Positions 1-9,018 of a stretch of DNA of 64,000 nt are shown piece after piece (position 1 is the first letter of the stretch; the number at the start of each line of letters is the position of its first letter). The position numbers and the translations under genes are program-made. Origin of the DNA: Lysinibacillus sp. ZYM-1 (GTDB lineage Bacteria; Bacillota; Bacilli; Bacillales_A; Planococcaceae). Below the pieces are notes generated by a model. It ran no database searches. It was not told where the DNA came from and worked only from the letters and a program-made list of their open reading frames with translations. Location: the NCBI RefSeq assembly GCF_001308875.1, contig NZ_KQ465126.1, positions 20,959-84,958 on the forward strand, in the 5' to 3' direction.

Positions 1-616
1 CTAACAAAGTCCAGAGTGCTTCTGACATAGCCTTTCCAGTTACCATTGAAACGTCATAGTCAATAGCATATGCAGCTAACATAGTTCCATCTTCATCCAA
101 AATTGGTGTAAGACCAGTTTTATAGCTACCAAATTCATCGCTATAAATATCTGTAGCTGTAGCATCCTTTGTATTGAAAACTTCTTTAATTCTTGCTAGA
201 AAATCAGGTGATAAGCCCATAGCAATCATGTCCTGGTTATACTCAGCACCTAGTTCAAGTATACTAGAAGAAAGGACAGGTGCATTAATGTTTCCCCCAT
301 CAACTGTAATTAAAAAGAGATTGGTAATGCTATCCGAATGATCATTGATAGCATCCATTTCTTTCGTCAATCGAAGAGCATTAGGGTTGCTGTCTGAAGG
401 ATTTTCTAATATCGATTTCAATGTCTCGATATCAATTGTTTTGGCTAAGATCATGCCTTTGTCATATAGCGATTGATTCATGTCTGTTAAATTGCTATTT
501 CTTACTATATAATAAGAAAGACCTAAAGTAACTAATCCAAACAGTAATAAAATACTTACCATTATTGCGGTTAATTTTTTACTAATGGACATATGCTGCT
601 TCTTACGTTTTTTCAT
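1..616 (-). CDS. Methyl-accepting chemotaxis-type receptor, N-terminal part (runs off the window)
   Basis: The reading frame enters from the left edge with no stop, so only about 205 N-terminal residues are visible. It starts at an ATG at 614-616 with a strong AGGAGGAAAAG ribosome binding site upstream. A Lys/Arg-rich start is followed by one transmembrane segment (about residues 13-35), then an extracellular sensor-like region with a GMILAKTIDIETL stretch typical of single-Cache receptors. No HAMP or signalling domain is visible because the C-terminus is missing, so a sensor kinase or diguanylate cyclase with the same front end is also possible. The following 500 bases carry no other gene. 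Confidence 0.7.
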   Translation of the reverse strand, partial: MKKRKKQHMSISKKLTAIMVSILLLFGLVTLGLSYYIVRNSNLTDMNQSLYDKGMILAKTIDIETLKSILENPSDSNPNALRLTKEMDAINDHSDSITNLFLITVDGGNINAPVLSSSILELGAEYNQDMIAMGLSPDFLARIKEVFNTKDATATDIYSDEFGSYKTGLTPILDEDGTMLAAYAIDYDVSMVTGKAMSEALWTLL

Positions 617-1120
617 GCTTTTCCTCCTAATTATGATATAACAAATATTTCAAGCTGAGGATGAGAAATGTATAATGTAGTCAATGAAATAAAACTACCA
701 TAATGTAAAGTCTTGTTGTTATTCATAGAAATCCAGATACCTTCTCAAAAATATGTACCAGTGCAAAGTAATCTAATTATCCCCTAACATTAAACTACTA
801 TACTGCCAAAAAAAATGATTCACAACCCAGAAAACTTACTATTTAAAGTCTATATATAGATAAATAAATGAAGATATTTAGTGTTTTAGTCTATGCTTTT
901 TTTAGTTTAGACGATATTTTTACAAAAAAATAAATAGTTTCTAATATAAAAAACAAGTATGCTCATAACTGAGCCAATTTCAATTTAATTAAATTTTTGG
1001 CTAAAATCTTATTTCTTAATTTTTATTTAAGTCTTTTTGCCTATTGAGCAATATCTTATCTAATAAGAAACATTATTGCTTTTTCGGGTTTTTATTATGG
1101 AAATAAAATAAAAATATGTA
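617..1120. other. AT-rich intergenic region, no gene seen
   Basis: About 500 very AT-rich bases lie between the receptor start and the proline-rich protein gene. I see no open frame with a ribosome binding site, no clear hairpin and no repeat. It must contain the receptor promoter on the minus strand, but no sigma-D-like or sigma-A-like boxes stand out. Confidence 0.5.
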
Positions 1121-1169
1121 AAAAAAGGCTTTTTCTTTATTCATAATTGAACAAAGAGAAGGCCTTTAC
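1121..1169 (-). terminator. Rho-independent terminator of the proline-rich protein gene
   Basis: On the minus strand the inverted repeat AAAGGC...GCCTTT, with an inner TCTTTGTTCA/TGAATAAAGA pairing, ends in a run of T. It overlaps the last codons of the gene that it terminates. Confidence 0.65.
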
Positions 1170-1172
1170 TTG

Positions 1173-1661
1173 TTACGACTCTCTTGGGTTACCTATGATT
1201 CCTGGCAATATGTTTGGAAGTCCTGGTAATAATGGCGGTGGGAAGCCTGGATATTGTCCCCCTGGAAACGGCGGATATGGACGTGGAGGTTGTGGTGGAT
1301 ATGGCTGCGGTGGATATGGACGTGGTGGGTACGGTTGCGGTGGATATGGCTGTGGCGGATATGGACGTGGTGGGTATGGTTGCGGCGGATAGGGTGGTGG
1401 ATAAGGTGGTGGATAAGGTGAGGGGTATGGTGGTGGATAGGAGCTACCAGGAGGTGTTCCTGTACCTGCTGCAGTTATTTGGCTAACATCAACGGTCACT
1501 ATTTGTCCGTTATCTAACTGTATTTCAGCTGTTCTTCCTCCTGTTCCAAATGTTCGAATTAATGTACCTGAATAAGTACCTGTAGGAAGTGTCACCCATA
1601 TTTTCATCCCTGGGCGGAATTGACTGTTAAAATCTTCAGGAGCTAATCTAGGATAAACCAA
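1173..1661 (-). CDS. Proline/tyrosine-repeat protein with an N-terminal beta-rich domain
   Basis: About 162 residues. The N-terminal 65 residues (FRPGMKIWVTLPTGTYSGTL, then a segment with TAEIQLDNGQIVTVDVSQI) look like a small beta-barrel. A low-complexity tail of about 11 five-residue units of type XPYPP follows, where X is Gln, Arg, Pro or Ser, and the protein ends in a Pro/Gly/Leu-rich stretch. I chose the TTG at 1659-1661 because GAAAGGTG lies 7 bases before it. An ATG at 1718 is in frame but lacks a ribosome binding site. No signal peptide is visible. Such tails are known in spore-coat and surface proteins, but nothing here proves that role. The opposite strand reads as a glycine-rich frame purely as a mirror of these codons. 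Confidence 0.6.
   Translation of the reverse strand: MVYPRLAPEDFNSQFRPGMKIWVTLPTGTYSGTLIRTFGTGGRTAEIQLDNGQIVTVDVSQITAAGTGTPPGSSYPPPYPSPYPPPYPPPYPPQPYPPRPYPPQPYPPQPYPPRPYPPQPYPPQPPRPYPPFPGGQYPGFPPPLLPGLPNILPGIIGNPRES
1262..1445. repeat. Tandem 15-bp coding repeat (XPYPP units)
   Basis: About eleven imperfect copies of a 15-bp unit of type GGTGGATATGGCTGC encode Gln/Arg-Pro-Tyr-Pro-Pro on the minus strand. Copies near 1390-1440 are more diverged and read Pro-Pro-Tyr-Pro-Pro. Copy number is likely to vary between strains by slippage. Confidence 0.8.
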
Positions 1662-1811
1662 TGAAACACACCTTTCTTCAATTTTCTCTAACATATGCCT
1701 ACTTACTGTGAATGTCATAGGCTATAGGCTAGTTCTAATTAAATTAGAGTTTGTTATAAAATATAACAAATTCCATTATAATAAGGGAAAAGAGCAAAGG
1801 GTGTTTTGCAG

Positions 1812-3149
1812 ATGGCGATCATTAAAATGAAAAAAATAAACATAAAAAATTTACGAAATGTACGTCAGGGTGAGATTATACTGGCAGTTAATTTCGAGAC
1901 ATTTTTACAAGCAAATGTTGTTGGACTATATGGACAAAATGGCTCTGGGAAGACAACCATTGTAGATGCATTTGGTTTATTGAAGACACTTATCTCAGGT
2001 TGGCTTGCTGATGTAAAGTTACCCACACAAGAGAAGCGTCTAATCTTGGCAGGCGAGCACACAGCCAGTCTTGATTTTGAATTTTTAGTGGAGAATCAAT
2101 TTGGTACATTTTTTGTCCATTATTATGTGGAGCTGCAAGAGGATCAGCATCGTCTCTATACAACGTTGGAACGCATCTCGTATCGAGAAAACGACAAAGG
2201 GAAACGTTCAAAGATTTTAATGGCTATGACAGAGGATGATATTCAAATTCGTAAATCTAGTTTATCTGATTTAAGTGAACAAGCACGTATTCAATTACTT
2301 GTTATTCGACAATTAGCAAGAAAGGAATATAGGTCCTTTCTCTTTCATAAAGATTTGAAGCCATTATTACAGGAACGGCTTTCTGAACAAGAGATGCAGT
2401 TGCTAAAAAATATTGCAGTTGATTTTAGTGGAGATTTACACGTTGTTAATAATCAAAATATCGCCCCGCTATTTGAAGAACGGATCATGCCATTTAGTAT
2501 TCATTTAGAGAAAACAAGAGGTCAAATTCCATATGATTTAAAGGGCCCCGCCTTATTGCCGGAGGATGCATTCTATGCTTTATGTGAAGTGATTGAGCAG
2601 AGTAACCGAGTGCTAGCTGCTATTATTCCAGGTCTGACTATTAAGATTAATATCATTACAAAGCAGACAATGGATGATGGGAGGCAAGGAATTCGTTTTG
2701 AATTTTTATCGCAGCGTGGAGAGCAGGAATTACCCTTGCGAACAGAGTCCGAAGGGATTTTAAAGATTATCTCTGTACTTAGTGTATTGATTGCTGTATA
2801 TAATAATCCAAATGCTTGTGTGGTTATTGATGAATTAGATTCAGGTGTTTTTGAATATTTGCTGGGTGAGTTGTTAACAGTGATAGATGAGGATGGAAAA
2901 GGACAGCTTATTTTTACATCCCATAATCTGCGAGTGTTAGAGGTGCTAGCTATTAAAAATTTATGGTTCACGACAACAAACGAAAATCACCGTTATATGC
3001 AGCTAAAAGGTATTAAAGAAGTCAACAATGCCAGAGATGTCTACTTGCGTGCTATCCAGATTGGTGGCCAGGATGAAGAGATTTATAAGGAGACAAAAAC
3101 ATTCAAAATTAAACGTGCATTTCGTAAAGCAGGTGTGCAGCATGACTAA
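1812..3149 (+). CDS. AAA/ABC-type ATPase (OLD/AAA_21-like), partner of a TOPRIM-like protein
   Basis: A 445-residue soluble ATPase of the SMC/Rad50-like class seen in OLD and AriA proteins. The N-terminus (IKNLRNVRQGEI) is the usual first strand. Walker A is GQNGSGKTT at residues 41-49. A signature-like ESEGILKI lies near 313, Walker B VVIDELDSG near 336, and a switch-like LIFTSHNLRVLE follows. There is no long coiled coil. I start at the ATG at 1812 because AAAGGGTG sits 8 bases upstream; the in-frame TTG at 1806 is too close to that site. It overlaps the next gene by 8 bases, implying translational coupling. By analogy with AriA/AriB (PARIS) and OLD nucleases the pair may sense and respond to phage, but that role is inferred from architecture only. 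Confidence 0.8.
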   Translation: MAIIKMKKINIKNLRNVRQGEIILAVNFETFLQANVVGLYGQNGSGKTTIVDAFGLLKTLISGWLADVKLPTQEKRLILAGEHTASLDFEFLVENQFGTFFVHYYVELQEDQHRLYTTLERISYRENDKGKRSKILMAMTEDDIQIRKSSLSDLSEQARIQLLVIRQLARKEYRSFLFHKDLKPLLQERLSEQEMQLLKNIAVDFSGDLHVVNNQNIAPLFEERIMPFSIHLEKTRGQIPYDLKGPALLPEDAFYALCEVIEQSNRVLAAIIPGLTIKINIITKQTMDDGRQGIRFEFLSQRGEQELPLRTESEGILKIISVLSVLIAVYNNPNACVVIDELDSGVFEYLLGELLTVIDEDGKGQLIFTSHNLRVLEVLAIKNLWFTTTNENHRYMQLKGIKEVNNARDVYLRAIQIGGQDEEIYKETKTFKIKRAFRKAGVQHD

Positions 3150-3873
3150 AAAAGTACTTTTAATCATTGTTGAGGGGCAGACGGAGCAAATTATTTTAGA
3201 GGATTATTTAGATGCTTACTTCGCGAATGCTACTATACGTTTTGATGTACAACGTGAGGATGTATTGACAAAATGGGATGCCAATAAACGCATACCGAAT
3301 ATTAAAAACAGTGTTATACGAGTGATCCAGCGTTATTTAGAAAAATACAAGTTTTTAGCAAATGATTTAACGGCTGTTGTTCATATAACAGACGCAGACG
3401 GTTGCTTTATTGCACCAGAATGTGTCAAAGTAGATGAGAATATTGAGCAAAAATTGTTTTATACAGAAGATGCCATTTTAGTGAAGTCCGATAAGCGTAA
3501 AGAGCAAATTGAACAACGTAATGAAATGAAGGCGAGGAATGCCAGAATTTTAATTGCCAATGACCACTTTAGTATTAACCGCTTGAAAGTGCCGTATCAA
3601 TTATTTTATTTTTCTACAAACTTAGAACATGTTTTATGGGATGAACGTAATGAAATACCAACGGAAAAAATCCAAAAAGCAGATGAGTTTATTGAGAATC
3701 TGTCTGGTACGATTGAGGAATTTTTAAAAGCTTATTTACCAGTTAGTGCTGAACTACCCTATAGGGAAAAAATGAAAAAAAGTTGGTCATTTTTAATGGA
3801 AGGTAGCCATTCATTACAGCGAGGAACGAATGTACCTCTTTTATTTGAAATGATAAAAACGGATGTACAATAA
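3142..3873 (+). CDS. TOPRIM-like (DUF4276/OLD-type) putative nuclease, partner of the ATPase
   Basis: 243 residues. The start ATG at 3142 lies inside the end of the ATPase gene, behind a GCAGGTGTG site. The N-terminus reads as a first beta strand (KVLLIIVEGQTEQIIL) carrying the EGxTE motif (Glu11, Glu15), and 70 residues later HITDADG gives an acidic D-x-D pair (Asp84, Asp86). This spacing and pattern match TOPRIM-fold nucleases such as those in OLD, DUF4276 and DUF4435 proteins. The rest is alpha/beta without recognisable motifs. I could not align it to a named family, so nuclease activity is inferred from the motifs and from the coupled ATPase. Confidence 0.6.
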   Translation: MTKKVLLIIVEGQTEQIILEDYLDAYFANATIRFDVQREDVLTKWDANKRIPNIKNSVIRVIQRYLEKYKFLANDLTAVVHITDADGCFIAPECVKVDENIEQKLFYTEDAILVKSDKRKEQIEQRNEMKARNARILIANDHFSINRLKVPYQLFYFSTNLEHVLWDERNEIPTEKIQKADEFIENLSGTIEEFLKAYLPVSAELPYREKMKKSWSFLMEGSHSLQRGTNVPLLFEMIKTDVQ

Positions 3874-3906
3874 AAACAGGTGACAAATGTTTCGTCACCT
3901 GTTTTG
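3873..3906. terminator. Bidirectional terminator between convergent units
   Basis: The arms ACAGGTGAC and GTCACCTGT are flanked by A4 on the left and T4 on the right, so the hairpin can end the ATPase/TOPRIM-like unit (+) and the DUF4132 operon (-). Confidence 0.8.
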
Positions 3907-3917
3907 TATTGTATCTC

Positions 3918-6900
3918 TTAACGCATTTGTTCATAGCTACGAATATGAGCTAAAATGGCGGGATCTTTAATTTTGGAATCTTCACTTAGCAATAAAAGCT
4001 TCGACATAATTTCAGCTGTTCGTGGATCATCATCTACCATAGGTAAGAAGATGCGTCCTCGATGTTGAGATGGGACAGCGATAATCGGTATCATCGAACC
4101 GCCAATTTGATGAACCACACCACTACCTAAATGCAAAGAATAGCTTGCTAGTTTACCTTCAATTAGGGCATGTTGTCTTTTCATTTCTACGTTAGATAGC
4201 TTTAATAATTTAGCCAATTCTTCAACAATGATACTGCGCATTTCAACAGTAGAATGACTTGCCTCAGGGTCTACCCCACCAACATGGGCAACGCTGACAA
4301 CGAGATCCATATCCCGCATAACCTCTGAGAATATCGTGGCTGGAATATCATCCAAGACGATACCTTTGCCTGTTAAACGATCGTAGAAGTAAACACCTTC
4401 GATAGCAGGTGCTTCAATTTCTGCTGGAGTAAACCAATCTGCCTGTGCATACAAGGATGCCACTATATTTTCTTTGTAATACACTTTACGTGGTCCTGTT
4501 TCGTAACTAATTTGCCATCCTCGTGTTTTCAGCAAGGCCACTGTTTGAGATGGATTTACTTGATGTCCCGCATAACGCAATGATTGTTTTTGTCCTTTTT
4601 CATCTGCATTAATGAGATATAGCTCACGGAACACTTGTTTAAATGGTTGTTGTATTTTGTGCTCGAACATATAGGCTTGCCATTGTCTCCATTGACCACT
4701 TTCAAGAAGATGGTAAGGATGAGCAATCATGAAGGCTGTTGTTGGAGCCAGTTTCACAATGTTACCTGAAAGTACCTGTAAGCCCTCTGGCGTCATCATC
4801 CCAACATGCTCACCGCTAATAAAAATAAGCTTTTGTAAAAGGGGAGCTAGAATTGGATGCGCTAATAAATTGATCAGCTCTTCCATTGAAAATACTGTTT
4901 CTAATGCCATTGCTTGCTCAAGTGCTGGACGTGCACGTTTATACTGCTCTTGTAAATCTTTGCGAGCTTCTTGCAAAGTGACAATGTCAACGTGCTTTTT
5001 TAAAGCAGCAGGAATATTCTTTAGTTGTTTACCATCTTTTTCAACGATTATAGTAACTGTGGCATCTTCTTCGATTTGTAAATGGGCTGTTATTTGTTCG
5101 ATAGATTGTGCATTAAATAAATGATGGATATCGTTAAAAGCTGATAATTCCATCCGCCATGTGAAGCGAGTGGCTTCTCCATCGCCAGCATTGCGTGCTA
5201 AATTTTCCAGTGCAATACTAGCTGCGCGTGCCTCACTCGCACGACGTTGAGCCCCAAATTGTTTACTCTCTTTTAAAAACTGTTGAATAAATTGGTAACG
5301 ATGTAAAGCGTCTTTATCATCTGAATTTTTTAATGGAATAAGTCCAAGTGCACGCAATTTATCTTTATTGCGTTTTTCTTGGATTTCCTTCATTAATGGC
5401 TTTGGACTGAGTGTGCCAATGGCTGTATCTGCATATAGCTGAGCACGACGATGGTTGGCTCCTTCTGAAGCATATTTTGCTGCATCATAAACAAGTTTGA
5501 ATTTTTTCGAACCCAGTGTTTGGTAGGCACTTTGGAACCAAGCTAAATCAAAGGCTCCATCACGAAAATCTTCTGCAGTTATGCTTGAGAAAAGTGCAAT
5601 CTGATCTTTGGCATAGTCGGATAAAGAATCTGTAGTATGGGCGATAAAATACCAAGCAGATTCTTTTAGCCCCTCCCAGTCAATTACTTCACTAACAAGG
5701 TCTATCCAATGTTGGTTATACATCATGGCTTCGATTAAACGTTCTTTAGAAATCTCAGTGTTTTGCCATGCTTCTTTTAACTGCAGGGAAGTTTCTTCCT
5801 TTTTAGGATAACAGCTAGTTAGAAGGCGCGAGAATACATCCTTCTTCGTTTCTGCCTGCCAAATATAGCCTCGTGCAAGCTTTTCACCATCGAGTGCCTG
5901 TAAAATTTGCAGGAAATAATCAATTCCTTCAAAGTGAGAAATGCTACTAGCAAGCTTGGTAACAGCGGTAGGCGTATCACCACGTTTAAGCTCTATAGCT
6001 AATATACGATCAATAGCTTGTTCACGAATAGCAAGGAAATCAGTTAAGTCTTCAAATGACTGATAGCGTTCTAGCAGTTTACTTGGCTCGGTAAATATTT
6101 CTGAAGCGAGCGTATTAGTAAAAATGGCTTCATATAAATGGTCTTGCGTCAATAAACCAACTTTAAGTGCATCTAAATATTGAAATAATGATACATCGTA
6201 TAGGCTTGGGCTATAATTTTCTTTTTGCATGCGCTTTGTTAGCTCTTCATTGATGGCGAGCATTTTAGCATAATCACCATAAGTTGCATAATCAGATAAG
6301 CATCGATCGACAAATGCCTCAATAACATCTAAGTCAATAATCGTAGATGTGGATTGATAGTAATAATAACCTTTATCTCTTACGTCAACCCGCCACTGAT
6401 CAGCAGGGATTTGTTTTAATAGCTGAAGCACAATACCAACTGCCTGTTCAAAGCTATTAAATGCTGGTGCATGCCGTTCTAGTAATGAAGTGGCTTCTTT
6501 ATGCAGTATGGTCTCTCCTGAAATATTCTTAATGTCTTGCGACAGAACTGAAAAAATTTGTTGAAGGGTATAGCGATATTTCAAGGAGTTAAATTGAGTA
6601 ACATATTTTTTGATTTCTTCATATTGAAAGAAAGGTTCGATAAGAAGACGAGCTGCATCGGAAAGGTCATGAGCAGCAGGATATTCTGATAGGTTATTAT
6701 AAAAGTTAAAATAGGCTAAATCCTCACTGCTAAATAATGATGATTTGATCCATTCAACAATGACCTCTGGTATAGGGTAAGCATCTAGACTGGCATGTCG
6801 CTGACTGTCTGTTTTAGAGGCCACAATACTGTATTTTTGCCCAAGAGTAGTAGTCTCTTTGGTGTCGTTCCATTGATAGGTCTCATATTCAAAATCAGCA

Positions 6901-9005
6901 TGCTCATCTAGTATTTGAATGAGTTGCTCCAACTTAGAGAAAAGCTTTTCTAGATCATATTGAAAGAACTTTTCAATGGGTGTAGATGTCTGTACATATA
7001 AAGGTACAAGCTGCTGCCAAGGTTCTTCACCATTCAGTTTGATAGGGCTATTGGCGATGCTATCGTATGGAATAGGCGCATGTGGTGTATATAAGCCAAA
7101 GCCATTGCTTTCGTTATATTCTGGTACATCCCTAGTTACTAATTGTTCGAGCAGTACTTGTTCATTTTTTGATACTTTTGGTAATAGGGAGCATAATGCC
7201 GTAATTTTTTCGCTTGCTAAGTCGTTGTCTTTAGAGGCTTCTAACAATAATTCAAGACCTCCAAGCCTCTTTAACTGCTTACTGTCTTTTATTAATCGTT
7301 CAGCACTTTGCAATATATGATCTTGTGGCTGAACTTTCAAGAGTGAAATAGCCTCTTTCCGTAGAGCACCAGATTTATTGGCTAAAAGATCCTCGATTTT
7401 TGCTATTTCTTCTTTGGTTGGTGTCAGAGCGTGTATTTTCTTTAACGCAAGAGAACGATTGATCGAGCTTCGATCTCTTAAAGAGTTAAATAGAAATTCA
7501 CGTTGTCCTTGTGCAATTGGATCAAGACAATAAATATTCAGTAGGCCGATCCTACTTGATGGTGGATAGGCATCTGCATGTGTGATGATTCGTTTGAATA
7601 ATGCCTCGTCCTGTAGATGATGGGCAAGAATAATTTGTGTTGAAATTAAGTCTTCGAATGACAAGTGTACAAAGACAAAAGATAGAGGTTTTCCTGTGAT
7701 GGATATTCCATCTTTTGTTATTTCATTTTTTGCCCATTCAAGTTGTTCAAATAAAGGATATTCTACGCCCTGTAGCTGAGAATTTTCATTCATGAAGCTT
7801 TGAAGCGTTTTATCCCATTCATTATCTCTAGCATATTCACTATTAATATAGTGATTGGCACGAAGGAAATTATCCCATGCAAAAGCAAATAGCTCGATAT
7901 CTTTAGTTGATAAAATTAATTCCTTCACAAAAGGTGCTGTAAAGGAGATTTTTGATAGGTTTTTCAAAAAGGCCAGTGTTGTAAGCTGTATATGTTTATC
8001 CCGCTTTAAAAGATTGGCCAGCAGACCATCTAGCTTCGTATAATCTTTTGTAGAGATCGCCCATAATGCGACGTAAATATCAATGGTACGTTCACTTTTT
8101 AGCAGCTGTTCGGTGAAGTTATCGTCTTCGATCGCTTGGATGGCTAAAGACAAAACTTCCTCCGTTATTTTTTGATTTTCAAAGCTACTATAGCCAAGTC
8201 CCATCCAGGTATCGACTGCTCGAATAACGGAGGAGAACCTTGTCAGTTGATGCTCCTGAATGAGCTTCATCATTTTGAGTTGTGCATCCAGATTACCATG
8301 GTCAATATTTTCTACAATCGCTTGTCGTAGCCCTTCTTGACGTGCAGCTGCTACTAATAATTTACCAAGTGCTTCATGCATACGACTATTGCTTGATTTG
8401 AAAATGCCACGAATGAGTGGGTGACCGAAAAAGCTACTATGATGCTCATCAAATAAAATACTCTCCACTGCCTCTTCAATGAAAGAATTTTCTAGGGACA
8501 ATTCTTCAGCCAGCAACTGCTCAAAGACATTAAAGCCCATTACTTTGTCATTTTCATTTTTCAATACATAGGAGCTATAGTTTGGATAGGAACCATGCTC
8601 ATATTGACTATGGTGAGTTAGTAAATCCTGCAGACTAATTTCCTCAAATGTCAGCATTTCTTCTATTAATTGCAAGCATTGAAAAAGATGATCTTGTACA
8701 GAATGAGCTGAACGAAACGAACGACGTAAAATACCAGTTTGGAACATCGTAGTATCATAACGTAATGCTAGTTTCTTAATCTGGAGTGCACGTTGTTGTG
8801 AAGAAAATAGAGTAAGAACCTCTAATAATGGACCGCTAAGTAACTCTTCCAGTGATTGAACCTGCTGTGCTGCAATAAGCTGTTCAATGTCATGATCTCG
8901 ATTGTCCATATATTTTAATAATGCTGCTGCTAGTGGCTGTATAGTTGTTGGTGCGGTATCGATTATACTTTGAAAATGTGCTTTTTGTTCATGTGATAGT
9001 GTCAT
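3918..9005 (-). CDS. Giant DUF5724/DUF4132 (MolR-family-like) HEAT-repeat protein
   Basis: 1695 residues, cytosolic, with no membrane segments. The first roughly 1200 residues are helical and repeat-like, for example the HEAT-like run with SGALRKEAISLLK. The region from about residue 1250 (ASEARAASIALENLARNAGD), through an ITVEKDGK-like strand, into the C-terminal quarter matches my recollection of DUF4132 proteins such as E. coli YehI/MolR, and the whole resembles Firmicutes DUF5724 proteins. No nuclease or NTPase motif is visible. The true start is the ATG at 9005, behind AAGGAGGG; an upstream in-frame ATG at 9038 lies before that site. It follows the small gene at 9019-9438 by 13 bases. 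The family's function is unknown; elsewhere its members sit beside MoxR/vWA conflict systems. Confidence 0.8.
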   Translation of the reverse strand: MTLSHEQKAHFQSIIDTAPTTIQPLAAALLKYMDNRDHDIEQLIAAQQVQSLEELLSGPLLEVLTLFSSQQRALQIKKLALRYDTTMFQTGILRRSFRSAHSVQDHLFQCLQLIEEMLTFEEISLQDLLTHHSQYEHGSYPNYSSYVLKNENDKVMGFNVFEQLLAEELSLENSFIEEAVESILFDEHHSSFFGHPLIRGIFKSSNSRMHEALGKLLVAAARQEGLRQAIVENIDHGNLDAQLKMMKLIQEHQLTRFSSVIRAVDTWMGLGYSSFENQKITEEVLSLAIQAIEDDNFTEQLLKSERTIDIYVALWAISTKDYTKLDGLLANLLKRDKHIQLTTLAFLKNLSKISFTAPFVKELILSTKDIELFAFAWDNFLRANHYINSEYARDNEWDKTLQSFMNENSQLQGVEYPLFEQLEWAKNEITKDGISITGKPLSFVFVHLSFEDLISTQIILAHHLQDEALFKRIITHADAYPPSSRIGLLNIYCLDPIAQGQREFLFNSLRDRSSINRSLALKKIHALTPTKEEIAKIEDLLANKSGALRKEAISLLKVQPQDHILQSAERLIKDSKQLKRLGGLELLLEASKDNDLASEKITALCSLLPKVSKNEQVLLEQLVTRDVPEYNESNGFGLYTPHAPIPYDSIANSPIKLNGEEPWQQLVPLYVQTSTPIEKFFQYDLEKLFSKLEQLIQILDEHADFEYETYQWNDTKETTTLGQKYSIVASKTDSQRHASLDAYPIPEVIVEWIKSSLFSSEDLAYFNFYNNLSEYPAAHDLSDAARLLIEPFFQYEEIKKYVTQFNSLKYRYTLQQIFSVLSQDIKNISGETILHKEATSLLERHAPAFNSFEQAVGIVLQLLKQIPADQWRVDVRDKGYYYYQSTSTIIDLDVIEAFVDRCLSDYATYGDYAKMLAINEELTKRMQKENYSPSLYDVSLFQYLDALKVGLLTQDHLYEAIFTNTLASEIFTEPSKLLERYQSFEDLTDFLAIREQAIDRILAIELKRGDTPTAVTKLASSISHFEGIDYFLQILQALDGEKLARGYIWQAETKKDVFSRLLTSCYPKKEETSLQLKEAWQNTEISKERLIEAMMYNQHWIDLVSEVIDWEGLKESAWYFIAHTTDSLSDYAKDQIALFSSITAEDFRDGAFDLAWFQSAYQTLGSKKFKLVYDAAKYASEGANHRRAQLYADTAIGTLSPKPLMKEIQEKRNKDKLRALGLIPLKNSDDKDALHRYQFIQQFLKESKQFGAQRRASEARAASIALENLARNAGDGEATRFTWRMELSAFNDIHHLFNAQSIEQITAHLQIEEDATVTIIVEKDGKQLKNIPAALKKHVDIVTLQEARKDLQEQYKRARPALEQAMALETVFSMEELINLLAHPILAPLLQKLIFISGEHVGMMTPEGLQVLSGNIVKLAPTTAFMIAHPYHLLESGQWRQWQAYMFEHKIQQPFKQVFRELYLINADEKGQKQSLRYAGHQVNPSQTVALLKTRGWQISYETGPRKVYYKENIVASLYAQADWFTPAEIEAPAIEGVYFYDRLTGKGIVLDDIPATIFSEVMRDMDLVVSVAHVGGVDPEASHSTVEMRSIIVEELAKLLKLSNVEMKRQHALIEGKLASYSLHLGSGVVHQIGGSMIPIIAVPSQHRGRIFLPMVDDDPRTAEIMSKLLLLSEDSKIKDPAILAHIRSYEQMR

Positions 9006-9018
9006 GAAAAATCCCTCC

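Noticed and set aside
1147..1392. Plus-strand glycine/tyrosine-rich frame (Gly-Gly-Tyr-Gly repeats)
   Set aside because: It is the exact mirror of the proline-rich repeat codons, has no ribosome binding site, and lies over the terminator of the minus-strand gene.
1262..1445. CRISPR-like tandem array
   Set aside because: The 15-bp units are contiguous and in frame with no spacers; this is a coding repeat.
4729..5124. Plus-strand 131-codon frame inside the giant gene
   Set aside because: Antisense shadow of a well-supported coding region; Ser/Cys-rich composition typical of such shadows.
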